Below, one piece after another: positions 23,365 to 31,777 of a DNA stretch of 64,000 bases. Every line of letters begins with the position of its first letter. The stretch's first letter is position 1. Below the pieces are notes generated by a model. That model was given only the letters and a program-made list of their open reading frames with translations. It had not been told where the DNA came from and made no database searches. The stretch is taken from NCBI GenBank assembly GCA_964598425.1, contig CAZRBV010000007.1, positions 1 through 64,000 of the forward strand, given 5' to 3'. Position numbers and translations under genes: made by a program. Origin of the DNA: UBA12567 sp964598425. GTDB lineage: Bacteria; Planctomycetota; Phycisphaerae; Phycisphaerales; SM1A02.

Positions 23365-25678
23365 GCTTGGAAGTGTAGACAATGCTGGCGTGCAGGATCT
23401 CTTTCCCGAACCTATTGCTGGCTGGGTCCGCGTTGCCGTGGATCGGCCCATTGACCACGCCGGGTCGGGGCTCTCCTATGCGGTCCCTCCCGAACTCGCC
23501 GACGTCGAGCCCGGTGAAGCCGTCACCGTGCCTCTGGGGCGTGGGAACACACCAACTGCAGGCTGGGTGATGTGCCGACCAACGCAGACGCCCCCTGCCA
23601 AATCGTCGAAAGTCAAACATGTGCTGGGCAGGCATGATCGACCGCGGCTCTCCAGCGAACTCCTGGAACTTGGCCAGTGGGTGGCGCGGTACTACCTGGC
23701 GCCCCTGGGCCCGACACTCTCAAGCATGGTCCCCGCCCCCGTGCGGCGGCAGGCGGGCCGCGTGCAGCGGCGGTTCTACACCCCGATGCCAATGCCTGAG
23801 GACGTGCCGCGGCTCGGCCCGGCGCAGCAGAAGGTGCTTGAAGCAATTCAGTCACTGTCACCGGAAGATCTCCCGGTGGAGCGAACGCGACTCAAAGAAC
23901 TCGCCAACATCGGCACTTTCGGACCGATTACTGCGCTAACCGAGCGAGGGCTGATCCAAGAGCACCGGCGCACGCTCGTCGAATCCACGTGGTCACCGCG
24001 ACATCTCGACACTGCAGCAGCCCCGGTTCCAACAGAACCACAGCAGCAGATCATCGACAAGGTCTCGAGCTGCCTTGGCAATGGCTTTTCCGCGCACCTG
24101 CTACGGGGCGTCACGGGAAGTGGAAAAACCGAGGTGTATCTGAGGCTCATCGATCGCGTACTTCAACGTGGCCAGCACGTTCTTGTTCTGGTCCCGGAGA
24201 TCTCCCTCACACCACACACGGCATCCCGACTGGCAAGCAGGTTTCCAGCCGAGTCGATCGGGCTTGTGCACTCGGCGCTCCCACCAGCCGCCCGCAATGG
24301 GTATTGGGATTCCATCCAACGCGGAGAATCTCGCATTGTCCTCGGAGCTCGGAGTGCGGTCTTCGCGCCCATTCCTCCAATGCAGCTCGGCCTCGTCATC
24401 GTGGACGAGGAACACGACTCCTCCTTCAAACAGGACTCCAGCCCCCGGTATCACGGCCGAGACGTCGCCATTCGACGCGCCCAGATGGCCAACTGCCCGA
24501 TCATGCTGTGCAGCGGCACCCCTTCGCTTGAAAGCTGGCACAACGCCAACACGCGAGTTGACTGGAAGTTGCACCGGCTGGATCAACGCGCGCCCGGGCT
24601 GACCACCCCTCGGACCCGAATTGTCAACATGACCGAGGAACGCCGCCACGATCCGCGATACCGAGGCGCCCTTGGACCAACACTCCGAAGTGCGCTGTCC
24701 CGAACGCTGGAGGCAGGCCATCAAGCCTTGCTTCTTCTCAATCGGCGGGGCTGGGCAACTCATATCGCGTGCGCGAGTCGATCATGCGGATGGGTTCTTG
24801 AATGTGAACATTGCGATGTCACCATGGTCTACCACCGCGCTGGAGATCTCCCAAGCGGAGGATTCCTCAGATGTCATCACTGCCATCGTGAAGTTCGCCT
24901 TCCCCGCACATGCCCTGACTGCGGCGGAAAGCCAGTACGACTGGGGTCGGGCACACAGCGAATCGAGGAAGAGGTCCTTGCGATCCGGCCAGAGTTGACA
25001 CTCGGCGACACGCTGTTTCGAATGGACTCCGATTCCATGCAGCGGGCTGATCAGTTTCATACTGTCCTCGCGGCCTTCCAACAGGGCGACATTCGAGTCC
25101 TTCTCGGAACACAGATGATCGCCAAGGGGCTCGATGTGCCGGGCGTTCGATTGGTCGGCGTCGTCGACGCAGATACGGCGCTGCACATGCCGGACTTTCG
25201 AGCTGGCGAGCGGACCATGCAGCTCGTCGCTCAAGTCACAGGCAGATGCGGACGCGGGCTCGCCCCCGGCACGGCAATCGTGCAGACTCTTGATCCGGAC
25301 GCCCCTGCGATCACGATGGCATGCGACGGCCGCATCGAGGACTTTCTCGTTCAGGAGTGCCGGCAGCGGCGCGATGCTGCGCTGCCACCGGCCACCCGAA
25401 TGTCGCGGATCATTGCTCGGAACGAAGATCTCTCCGCGTGCGAGCAGATCATCGAGGATGCTGCGAAGACGCTTCGTGCGATGGCGCCGCAGGGCGGTGA
25501 CGTCATCGGGCCGATGCCGTGTCCACTGGCTCGCATTCGAGGCCAGCACCGCCGGGAGATCCTCATCACCGCGCCGGCTGCCGATGTCCTTCAGCGGTGG
25601 CTTCACGAAGCCCGGAGTGAGCGGGCCCTGGGAGACCCCTCGCTGATCATCGATGTCGACCCGACCTCGCTGCTCTAA
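23363..25678 (+). CDS. priA: primosomal protein N' (replication restart helicase)
   Basis: The 771-residue PriA remodels stalled replication forks and loads the replicative helicase. It has an N-terminal DNA-binding domain, Walker A GVTGSGKTEVY near residue 250, the DEEH box IVDEEHDSSFK, and the zinc-binding cysteines CGWVLECEHCD...CHHCH...CPDCGG near residues 470-530, followed by helicase motifs. The ATG at 23363 shares the palindrome GCATGC with the carA start; a GTG at 23390 is an alternative. The frame is open upstream, but that sequence is antisense to carA. Confidence 0.95.
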   Translation: MLGSVDNAGVQDLFPEPIAGWVRVAVDRPIDHAGSGLSYAVPPELADVEPGEAVTVPLGRGNTPTAGWVMCRPTQTPPAKSSKVKHVLGRHDRPRLSSELLELGQWVARYYLAPLGPTLSSMVPAPVRRQAGRVQRRFYTPMPMPEDVPRLGPAQQKVLEAIQSLSPEDLPVERTRLKELANIGTFGPITALTERGLIQEHRRTLVESTWSPRHLDTAAAPVPTEPQQQIIDKVSSCLGNGFSAHLLRGVTGSGKTEVYLRLIDRVLQRGQHVLVLVPEISLTPHTASRLASRFPAESIGLVHSALPPAARNGYWDSIQRGESRIVLGARSAVFAPIPPMQLGLVIVDEEHDSSFKQDSSPRYHGRDVAIRRAQMANCPIMLCSGTPSLESWHNANTRVDWKLHRLDQRAPGLTTPRTRIVNMTEERRHDPRYRGALGPTLRSALSRTLEAGHQALLLLNRRGWATHIACASRSCGWVLECEHCDVTMVYHRAGDLPSGGFLRCHHCHREVRLPRTCPDCGGKPVRLGSGTQRIEEEVLAIRPELTLGDTLFRMDSDSMQRADQFHTVLAAFQQGDIRVLLGTQMIAKGLDVPGVRLVGVVDADTALHMPDFRAGERTMQLVAQVTGRCGRGLAPGTAIVQTLDPDAPAITMACDGRIEDFLVQECRQRRDAALPPATRMSRIIARNEDLSACEQIIEDAAKTLRAMAPQGGDVIGPMPCPLARIRGQHRREILITAPAADVLQRWLHEARSERALGDPSLIIDVDPTSLL

Positions 25679-25706
25679 AGAGCCGCTCATACAGCGAGCC
25701 GTGGCG

Positions 25707-25715
25707 CGGTACAAT
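25707..25715 (+). promoter_or_regulatory. candidate -10 element of sucA
   Basis: CGGTACAAT contains the -10-like TACAAT (25710-25715) in the 91-base gap between priA and sucA, 54 bases before the sucA start. The same CGGTACNAT motif recurs before ribH, the beta-helix gene and the tRNA. No clear -35 is seen. Confidence 0.45.
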
Positions 25716-25769
25716 TGCCGGTCTTGGCGGTACCCGCCACTCGCCCTTTCACCCACCATTGGCTTCACG

Positions 25770-28595
25770 ATGGACGGCTCCACAATGGATCCGCAACAAC
25801 AGAGCTCGCCCCACCAGCAATCGGTCGCCGTGCCACTGGATACGCCGCCGCCAGCGGTTCCGGGAGTCAACGGCTGGAATGCCGCGTGGGTTGATGACAT
25901 GCACCGTCGGTGGCAGCGAGGCCCGATGGATGTCCCCGAATCATGGCGACACTTCTTCGAAGGCTTCGAGCTCGCGTCGTCAACCACGCACCATGCAGAG
26001 AACACTGGCGAGCCTGCCATCTGGAGACTGATCTCCGCGTATCGACGATGGGGACACCTGGCAGCACACATTGATCCGCTCGGCCGCCGCATGCCAGCGC
26101 GACCCCCAATCCAACTTGGTGATGTCGGACTGAGCGAGCAGGACCTGAAGACGGCATGGGATCCAGGCCCCCTGCCACTTCCGAATCCTTCAACCCTCGC
26201 AACCATTCAATCCCACCTGCAGCACAGTTGGTGTGGCACGATGGGCATTGAGAGTGAACATCTTCGATGCGAGACGAAACGCAATTGGTGGCGCTCAAAA
26301 ATTGAGTCAAAGGGCGCCCGCGCTCCTCTCCCCGACGCGGTACGCCGTCGCATCCTCCTTGCGATTCAACGCGCCACCGGGCTTGAGCGCTTTCTCATGC
26401 GTCGTTATGTAGGCAGTAAGTGGTTCAGCCTCGAGGGCTGCGAGTCACTCATTCCAATGCTGACGGAGTTGCTCGAGTCTGCGGCAGAACAGAACGTCGA
26501 GGAAGTCGCATTCGGCATGGCTCATCGAGGCCGCGTCAATGTCCTTGTCAACATCCTCGAAAAGTCGTACGACCAACTCTTCACGGAATTCGAAGAAGCG
26601 TGGACAGAGGACTTCCTCGACAGTGGCGGAGACGTGAAGTACCACCGCGGCTACAGCACCACTATCACGACGTCCAATGGTCGCCCAATGCATCTCACGA
26701 TGGCATCGAATCCTTCCCATCTTGAATGGGGCCATCCGGTCGTACTCGGACGGGTTCGCGCCAAGCAGCGCCTGCGAGGAGACACAACTCGCAGTCGGTG
26801 TCTTCCTGTTCTACTTCACGGCGATGCCGCAATTGCGGGGCAGGGAGTCGTGCAGGAACTGGCGAATATGGCCGGCCTGGAACCGTATGACGTAGGCGGC
26901 TCAATCCACATCATCATCAACAATCAGATCGGTTTCACGGCTGAACACGATGAGGCGTTTTCGAGCGTCTACTGCACCGACGTCCTTCGCGGCCAGGACA
27001 TCCCAATCCTGCACGTCAATGGACTCGACCCGGATCAATGTGTTCGCGCCATCCGCCTCGCGGTGGAGTGGCGAAGCACATTCGGAACAGACATTGCAAT
27101 CGATCTCTGGGGATGGAGAAGGTTCGGACACAACGAAACCGACGAGCCCGCGTTTACGAATCCGACCCTCTACGAGACCGTTCGCTCACTGCAGCCAGTC
27201 GTCGAAAACTACGCCTCAACACTCGCATCCAGCGGGGTCATCGATCCTTCGGAAGCCGACCAGGCTGAGCAGCGCCTGTTGGATGTCATGGACGAATCCC
27301 AGCAGCGCATCCGCGCAACCCCGGTTCGTCCCACACCCCCTGCATTCGATGACCAGTCCACATGGGCAGGATTCGCCAAAGCATGGAGCGGCACTCCCGT
27401 CGACACCTCTGTGCCTCTCGAAACAATTGGTCGCATTTGCGATTCATTTGCCAGAGTCCCACCCGACTTCTCGCCTCACCCGAAACTACAGCGTCTATTG
27501 AGTGAACGAGCAACGGCGGTGTCGGAGAACGCACCGCTTGACTGGGCTATGGGCGAGTTACTCGCGTACGGAAGCTTGTTGCTGGAAGGCCATCCGATTC
27601 GACTGACCGGAGAGGACTGCCAGCGTGGGACATTCAGCCATCGCCATGCTGTCTTATTCGATGTCAAGACCGGCGCGGCATGGTCACCTCTGGACCACAT
27701 CGATGTGGGCCAATCCCGAATGTGTGTCCACAATACGCCGGTGACCGAGTCAGCATGTATCGGTTTCGAGTACGGCTACTCGCTCGGTGATCCGAACATG
27801 CTTGTTCTGTGGGAAGCCCAGTTTGGTGACTTCGCCAATGTCGGCCAGGTCTACTTCGACCAGTTCATCGCGTCGGCAGAGCGAAAATGGAGGAGGCACA
27901 GCGGGCTGGTCTGCCTGCTGCCCCATGGGTACGAAGGAATGGGGCCCGAGCATTCATCTGCTCGACTCGAACGATTCCTGCAGCTGTGCGCCAACGACAA
28001 TATGGAAGTCACGGTGCCCACAACACCAGCGCAGATGTTTCACCTTCTTCGCAGGCAAATGCTCCGCGACTTTCGCAAACCTCTGATCGTGATGACTCCC
28101 AAGAGTCTGCTTCGGCACCGAAGTGCCATGAGCCCAGTCTCCGACTTCACCTCCAACCATTTCCATCCGGTACTCGATGACAACAGCGTCGAAGCCGAGC
28201 GTGTCCGCCATGTCATTGTGTGCAGCGGCAAGATCGCGCTGGACCTGACCGCTGCTCGAGACGAGGTGGGGCGGGCCGCGGATACAGCCATTGTTCGCTT
28301 CGAGCAGTTGTATCCGTTTCCAGAGGAAGACGTGCGCGCCATCCTCAAGCGTTTTGGATGGGCTGACCGGTGGACCTGGGTGCAGGAAGAACCACGTAAT
28401 GCAGGCGCATGGACCTGGATTTCAGATGTGTTCTATGAGCGTTTCGGAAGGCGTCTTGATGTCGTCAGCAGGCCGGCCAATGCATCTCCCGCCGTAGGCT
28501 CCGCAAAGCTCCACCGTGAAGAGCAGCGGACAATTCTCAACGCTGCGCTGGCCGCGTGCCGTCAACCTACCCTGCCGCAGGAGCAGCACGAATGA
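25770..28595 (+). CDS. sucA: 2-oxoglutarate dehydrogenase E1 component
   Basis: The 941-residue thiamine-diphosphate enzyme decarboxylates 2-oxoglutarate in the TCA cycle and passes the succinyl group to lipoyl-E2. Visible features are the N-terminal WVDDMHRRWQ...WRHFFEGF segment, the HRGRVNVL and HLEWGHPVV motifs, HGDAAIAGQGVVQE and NNQIGFT of the cofactor region, and the C-terminal half with VLWEAQFGDF. The start is the ATG at 25770 (or 25785), because the longer frame overlaps priA and is not E1-like. Its stop overlaps the sucB start (ATGA). Confidence 0.95.
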   Translation: MDGSTMDPQQQSSPHQQSVAVPLDTPPPAVPGVNGWNAAWVDDMHRRWQRGPMDVPESWRHFFEGFELASSTTHHAENTGEPAIWRLISAYRRWGHLAAHIDPLGRRMPARPPIQLGDVGLSEQDLKTAWDPGPLPLPNPSTLATIQSHLQHSWCGTMGIESEHLRCETKRNWWRSKIESKGARAPLPDAVRRRILLAIQRATGLERFLMRRYVGSKWFSLEGCESLIPMLTELLESAAEQNVEEVAFGMAHRGRVNVLVNILEKSYDQLFTEFEEAWTEDFLDSGGDVKYHRGYSTTITTSNGRPMHLTMASNPSHLEWGHPVVLGRVRAKQRLRGDTTRSRCLPVLLHGDAAIAGQGVVQELANMAGLEPYDVGGSIHIIINNQIGFTAEHDEAFSSVYCTDVLRGQDIPILHVNGLDPDQCVRAIRLAVEWRSTFGTDIAIDLWGWRRFGHNETDEPAFTNPTLYETVRSLQPVVENYASTLASSGVIDPSEADQAEQRLLDVMDESQQRIRATPVRPTPPAFDDQSTWAGFAKAWSGTPVDTSVPLETIGRICDSFARVPPDFSPHPKLQRLLSERATAVSENAPLDWAMGELLAYGSLLLEGHPIRLTGEDCQRGTFSHRHAVLFDVKTGAAWSPLDHIDVGQSRMCVHNTPVTESACIGFEYGYSLGDPNMLVLWEAQFGDFANVGQVYFDQFIASAERKWRRHSGLVCLLPHGYEGMGPEHSSARLERFLQLCANDNMEVTVPTTPAQMFHLLRRQMLRDFRKPLIVMTPKSLLRHRSAMSPVSDFTSNHFHPVLDDNSVEAERVRHVIVCSGKIALDLTAARDEVGRAADTAIVRFEQLYPFPEEDVRAILKRFGWADRWTWVQEEPRNAGAWTWISDVFYERFGRRLDVVSRPANASPAVGSAKLHREEQRTILNAALAACRQPTLPQEQHE

Positions 28596-29812
28596 GTACG
28601 GACATCAGTATTCCAAGTCTGGGTGAGTCGATTTCCGAGGTACGGCTCGGGCGATGGCTGGTTCAAGATGGCCAGTGGATTGAGAGAGACACTCCTCTGG
28701 TTGAGATCGAATCCGACAAAGTAACTCAGGAACTTCCCGCCCCGATCAGCGGCCTGGTGCGCATTACCGAACTGGAAGGAGCCGACCTGAGCATCGGCGC
28801 CATCATCGGAAACATCGATGAGTCAGCCACGAGGCCAGCGGTTCCAGCCGCCGAGCCAGATGCGGCAACACAAGTGGAAGTCGCCACAGAAAACGCCGCC
28901 GCTGCAGATGAGCCAATCCCAAGAGCAACGCCTATGGCGCGTCGGATCGCCCACGACCGCGGTGTCGCGCTCAGTGAACTGCATGGAACCGGCCCGGCTG
29001 GGCGAGTCATGAAGTCCGATGTTCTCTCTGCGGCCCCTCACGCGCCGGACGCTCCGCAGTCCACCGGGGCCGAAACCCCCACGCCGCTCGAACGGACCGG
29101 TGACCGTGGAATCAGACGCGAACGCTTGTCACCACTTCGACGCCGAATCGCCGAACGCCTCGTCACCGCGCAGCACACTGCAGCCATGCTGACCACCTTC
29201 AACGAGGCGGACATGACCGAGACCATCCGCCTGCGGAAGGCGCATAAGGATGAATTCCACGACCGATTTGGTGTCAAACTCGGATTCATGAGTTTCTTTG
29301 CCAAGGCCGTCGTGTCGGCGCTGCGGGCCTATCCGGCCGTCAATGCCTGGATTGATGGAGATGAGGTGGAGTACCACGACTATGTCGATCTCTCTGTCGC
29401 CGTAGGCACCGAACGCGGGCTCGTCGTCCCTGTTGTTCGCAACGCCGACCGACTCAGCTTCGCCGAAATCGAATCGGAAATCGGCCGCCTCGCAGAAGAA
29501 GCTCGCCGCGGCCGTCTGGGCATGGATGATCTGGCGGGAGGCACCTTTACGATCAGCAACGGAGGCGTCTACGGATCGATGATGTCCACGCCGATCCTCA
29601 ACCCGCCGCAGTCAGCAATCCTCGGACTCCACCGAATCTCCAAACGAGCCGTGGAAGACCCGGAGATACCGGGAACCATTTCGCTTCGACCAATGATGTA
29701 TCTCGCCGTGTCCTACGATCATCGAATCATCGACGGCTCCGAAGCCGTCGGATTCCTCGTGCACATCAAGGAATGCATCGAGTCGCCCGAGCGGCTCATG
29801 CTGGGCATGTGA
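28592..29812 (+). CDS. sucB: dihydrolipoamide succinyltransferase (2-oxoglutarate dehydrogenase E2)
   Basis: The 406-residue E2 has one N-terminal lipoyl domain with lipoylation motif ESDKVTQE (Lys 43), a Pro/Ala-rich linker, a peripheral-subunit-binding domain (ATPMARRIAHDRGV), and a catalytic acyltransferase domain ending in the active-site YDHRIIDGSEAV. It transfers the succinyl group from E1 to CoA. It is translationally coupled to sucA (ATGA), and its own stop overlaps the rsmH GTG start. E3 (lipoamide dehydrogenase) is not in the window. Confidence 0.95.
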   Translation: MSTDISIPSLGESISEVRLGRWLVQDGQWIERDTPLVEIESDKVTQELPAPISGLVRITELEGADLSIGAIIGNIDESATRPAVPAAEPDAATQVEVATENAAAADEPIPRATPMARRIAHDRGVALSELHGTGPAGRVMKSDVLSAAPHAPDAPQSTGAETPTPLERTGDRGIRRERLSPLRRRIAERLVTAQHTAAMLTTFNEADMTETIRLRKAHKDEFHDRFGVKLGFMSFFAKAVVSALRAYPAVNAWIDGDEVEYHDYVDLSVAVGTERGLVVPVVRNADRLSFAEIESEIGRLAEEARRGRLGMDDLAGGTFTISNGGVYGSMMSTPILNPPQSAILGLHRISKRAVEDPEIPGTISLRPMMYLAVSYDHRIIDGSEAVGFLVHIKECIESPERLMLGM

Positions 29813-30753
29813 ACTCACACCTCGCACATCAGGGTGACGGCTCCTCCGGGCACATTCCCGTGTTGCTCGATGAAGTCGTGTCACTTCTTGCGGCTTCGCC
29901 AGGCGAGACGCTTCTGGACTGCACGCTCGGCCGGGGAGGCCACGCCGCCGCCATCGGATCTTCGGCGGCCGACATCACTGTGGCCGGAATGGACCTGGAC
30001 GAAACCAACCGTGAGGCCGCTTCAAAGCGCCTCGCCGCGCTGAGTATCCCCCACCAGACGGTGCAGGGCAATTTCGTCCGCGCCCCTGAGTTCCTGAAGC
30101 AGACGGGGCTCGCAGCAGACATGGTTCTCGCGGACCTCGGTTTCGCATCGAACCAGGTGGACGACGCCACCCGCGGCTTCTCGTTCATTGATGACGGGCC
30201 ACTGGACATGAGGCTCGATCCCGGCAGTACAACGACAGCCGCATCGCTCATCGCCTCAATCTCCGAACGAGATCTGGCCGAGATCATCACACAGCACGGG
30301 GAAGAACCTTTCGCTGCCAGGATCGCCCAAAAAATTGCATCTGAACGTGCCCGAAGGCCGATCGAGTCTACGGGTCAACTCGCGGCACTGGTCCGCGAAG
30401 CCTACGGCGTCCGAGCCCGCACCTCGCGCCAGCATCCCGCGACCCGGACGTTTCAGGCGATCCGGATTGCGGTCAACGACGAAATGGCAGCACTCCAGAC
30501 GCTGCTGGATCGACTGACGCGGGCGCTGCGGACCGGCGACGTGGCTTGGCTTCGGCCCGGCGCGAGGATCGGCATCATTGCCTTTCACAGCCTCGAAGAC
30601 CGGCCGGTCAAGCGTTGCTTCGCGTCGCTGGTCCGAGAGGGACTCGCTGTGGATGTCTCGTCTGGTGCGGTTCAGGCAAGGCAAGAGGAACTGAATCGGA
30701 ACCCCCGGTGCCGCTCGGCACGCCTCAGGGTCATCCGATCGACAATTGACTGA
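29809..30753 (+). CDS. rsmH: 16S rRNA (cytosine-1402 N4)-methyltransferase
   Basis: The 314-residue RsmH/MraW modifies C1402 of 16S rRNA in the ribosomal P site. It shows HIPVLLDEVVSLL at the N-terminus, the SAM-binding LDCTLGRGGHA, LADLGFASNQVDD, and the family signature GIIAFHSLEDRPVKRCF. The start is taken as GTG at 29809, in a GTGA overlap with sucB. An ATG at 29773 inside sucB would add residues not expected for this family. Downstream come LysM, FtsL-like and FtsI genes, matching the usual mraW-ftsL-ftsI order of division clusters. Confidence 0.95.
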   Translation: MNSHLAHQGDGSSGHIPVLLDEVVSLLAASPGETLLDCTLGRGGHAAAIGSSAADITVAGMDLDETNREAASKRLAALSIPHQTVQGNFVRAPEFLKQTGLAADMVLADLGFASNQVDDATRGFSFIDDGPLDMRLDPGSTTTAASLIASISERDLAEIITQHGEEPFAARIAQKIASERARRPIESTGQLAALVREAYGVRARTSRQHPATRTFQAIRIAVNDEMAALQTLLDRLTRALRTGDVAWLRPGARIGIIAFHSLEDRPVKRCFASLVREGLAVDVSSGAVQARQEELNRNPRCRSARLRVIRSTID

Positions 30754-30761
30754 CCATATCA

Positions 30762-30777
30762 CCCGCAAGGATGCGGG
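30762..30777 (+). promoter_or_regulatory. short hairpin between rsmH and the LysM gene
   Basis: CCCGCA (30762-30767) pairs with TGCGGG (30772-30777) around a 4-base loop, ten bases after rsmH. There is no T-run, so it is more likely an mRNA structure than a terminator. Confidence 0.3.
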
Positions 30778-30827
30778 GATCCGGTCGAATCAGGGTTGGA
30801 GAGTGCCATTCGCATGGATGCGTGGAC

Positions 30828-31514
30828 ATGACTCAGGAGAATAAGTTCGCGATCATCATTGGCTTCGCGGTGCTGCTGGTCGTAGGCATTCTTGTCTCCG
30901 ATCATCTCGCTGAAGTGGCCAGAGGCGCACCGGGGAGCCTGGTGGCCATCGATCCTGTGGCAATGGACGATCAACGAACCATCGAGTATCTGCCACTCAT
31001 CACACCGCCTCCTCCAGCCCCCAGCCCGGAGATGCCGGCCCGCGGTTCGACTGGGGAAGCCTCAGCCTCCACGCTACCTACCGAACGCGGGTTGCCGCAT
31101 CCGGTCCACGTCGTCACATCCGGCGAGACGCTCTCGGGGATCGCCCATCGCTATTACGGCAATCGATCATTGGCCACGGCACTCTCGTCGCACAACGGAC
31201 TTCCCAATCCGAACGACCTGCGTGAAGGGCTTCGGCTCATCGTTCCGCCATCGGAACTGCTGGCACAGTCAATGCAGGGCAGTTCACACGGGGAAGCGGC
31301 CCCCCCCGCAACCGTGACGAACTCCCGAACGCTGCAGGAATATGAGGTTCGCGCAGGCGACACGCTTTCCGAATTGGCGCAGCACCTGATGGGGTCGGCA
31401 CGGCACACCGACCGGCTGCTTGAACTCAATCGCGACAGGCTCTCCAGCATCGACGATCTCCGAATCGGGATCCGGCTTCGGTATCCCGCTTCGGCGAACG
31501 GTTTCACGCCATGA
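30828..31514 (+). CDS. membrane-anchored protein with two LysM domains
   Basis: The 228-residue product has an N-terminal transmembrane helix (about 8-28, FAIIIGFAVLLVVGILVSD), a Pro/Ser-rich periplasmic linker, and two LysM repeats: VTSGETLSGIAHRYYGN near residue 95 and VRAGDTLSELAQHLMGS near residue 175. LysM domains bind peptidoglycan. It is encoded between rsmH and the ftsL-like gene and overlaps the latter by ATGA, so a role in division-site or wall attachment is plausible. The start at 30828 is preferred; GTG at 30822 is possible. Confidence 0.85.
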   Translation: MTQENKFAIIIGFAVLLVVGILVSDHLAEVARGAPGSLVAIDPVAMDDQRTIEYLPLITPPPPAPSPEMPARGSTGEASASTLPTERGLPHPVHVVTSGETLSGIAHRYYGNRSLATALSSHNGLPNPNDLREGLRLIVPPSELLAQSMQGSSHGEAAPPATVTNSRTLQEYEVRAGDTLSELAQHLMGSARHTDRLLELNRDRLSSIDDLRIGIRLRYPASANGFTP

Positions 31515-31777
31515 GCCAGCGCCTCGTCGCTGCAGTGATCGTTGTCGGTGCGATCGGCTTGATCCTGCTGTCATTGAGGCAACAGCGAATCGCGATGGTT
31601 CACAGCATGAGCACACTGCACGCCCGCATGACGATTGATCAAGCTGCACTCTGGCGAGCACGCGCCGAAGTCGCTGACGCGATTCAACCCGGAACCCTGA
31701 CCATTCCCAGCGGCATCGAATACCGACCTGGGCTGCCCGGTCCTGACTGGCAGACGACCGACGGGCCACATGATTGA
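31511..31777 (+). CDS. FtsL-like small membrane protein
   Basis: The 88-residue product has a single N-terminal transmembrane helix (about 5-22, LVAAVIVVGAIGLILLSL) and then a short predicted helical region. FtsL proteins are small bitopic division proteins of low sequence conservation, encoded directly between mraW and ftsI. Position, size and topology match, although no diagnostic motif can be read. It overlaps the LysM gene (ATGA) and the ftsI start by 8 bases. Confidence 0.6.
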   Translation: MSQRLVAAVIVVGAIGLILLSLRQQRIAMVHSMSTLHARMTIDQAALWRARAEVADAIQPGTLTIPSGIEYRPGLPGPDWQTTDGPHD

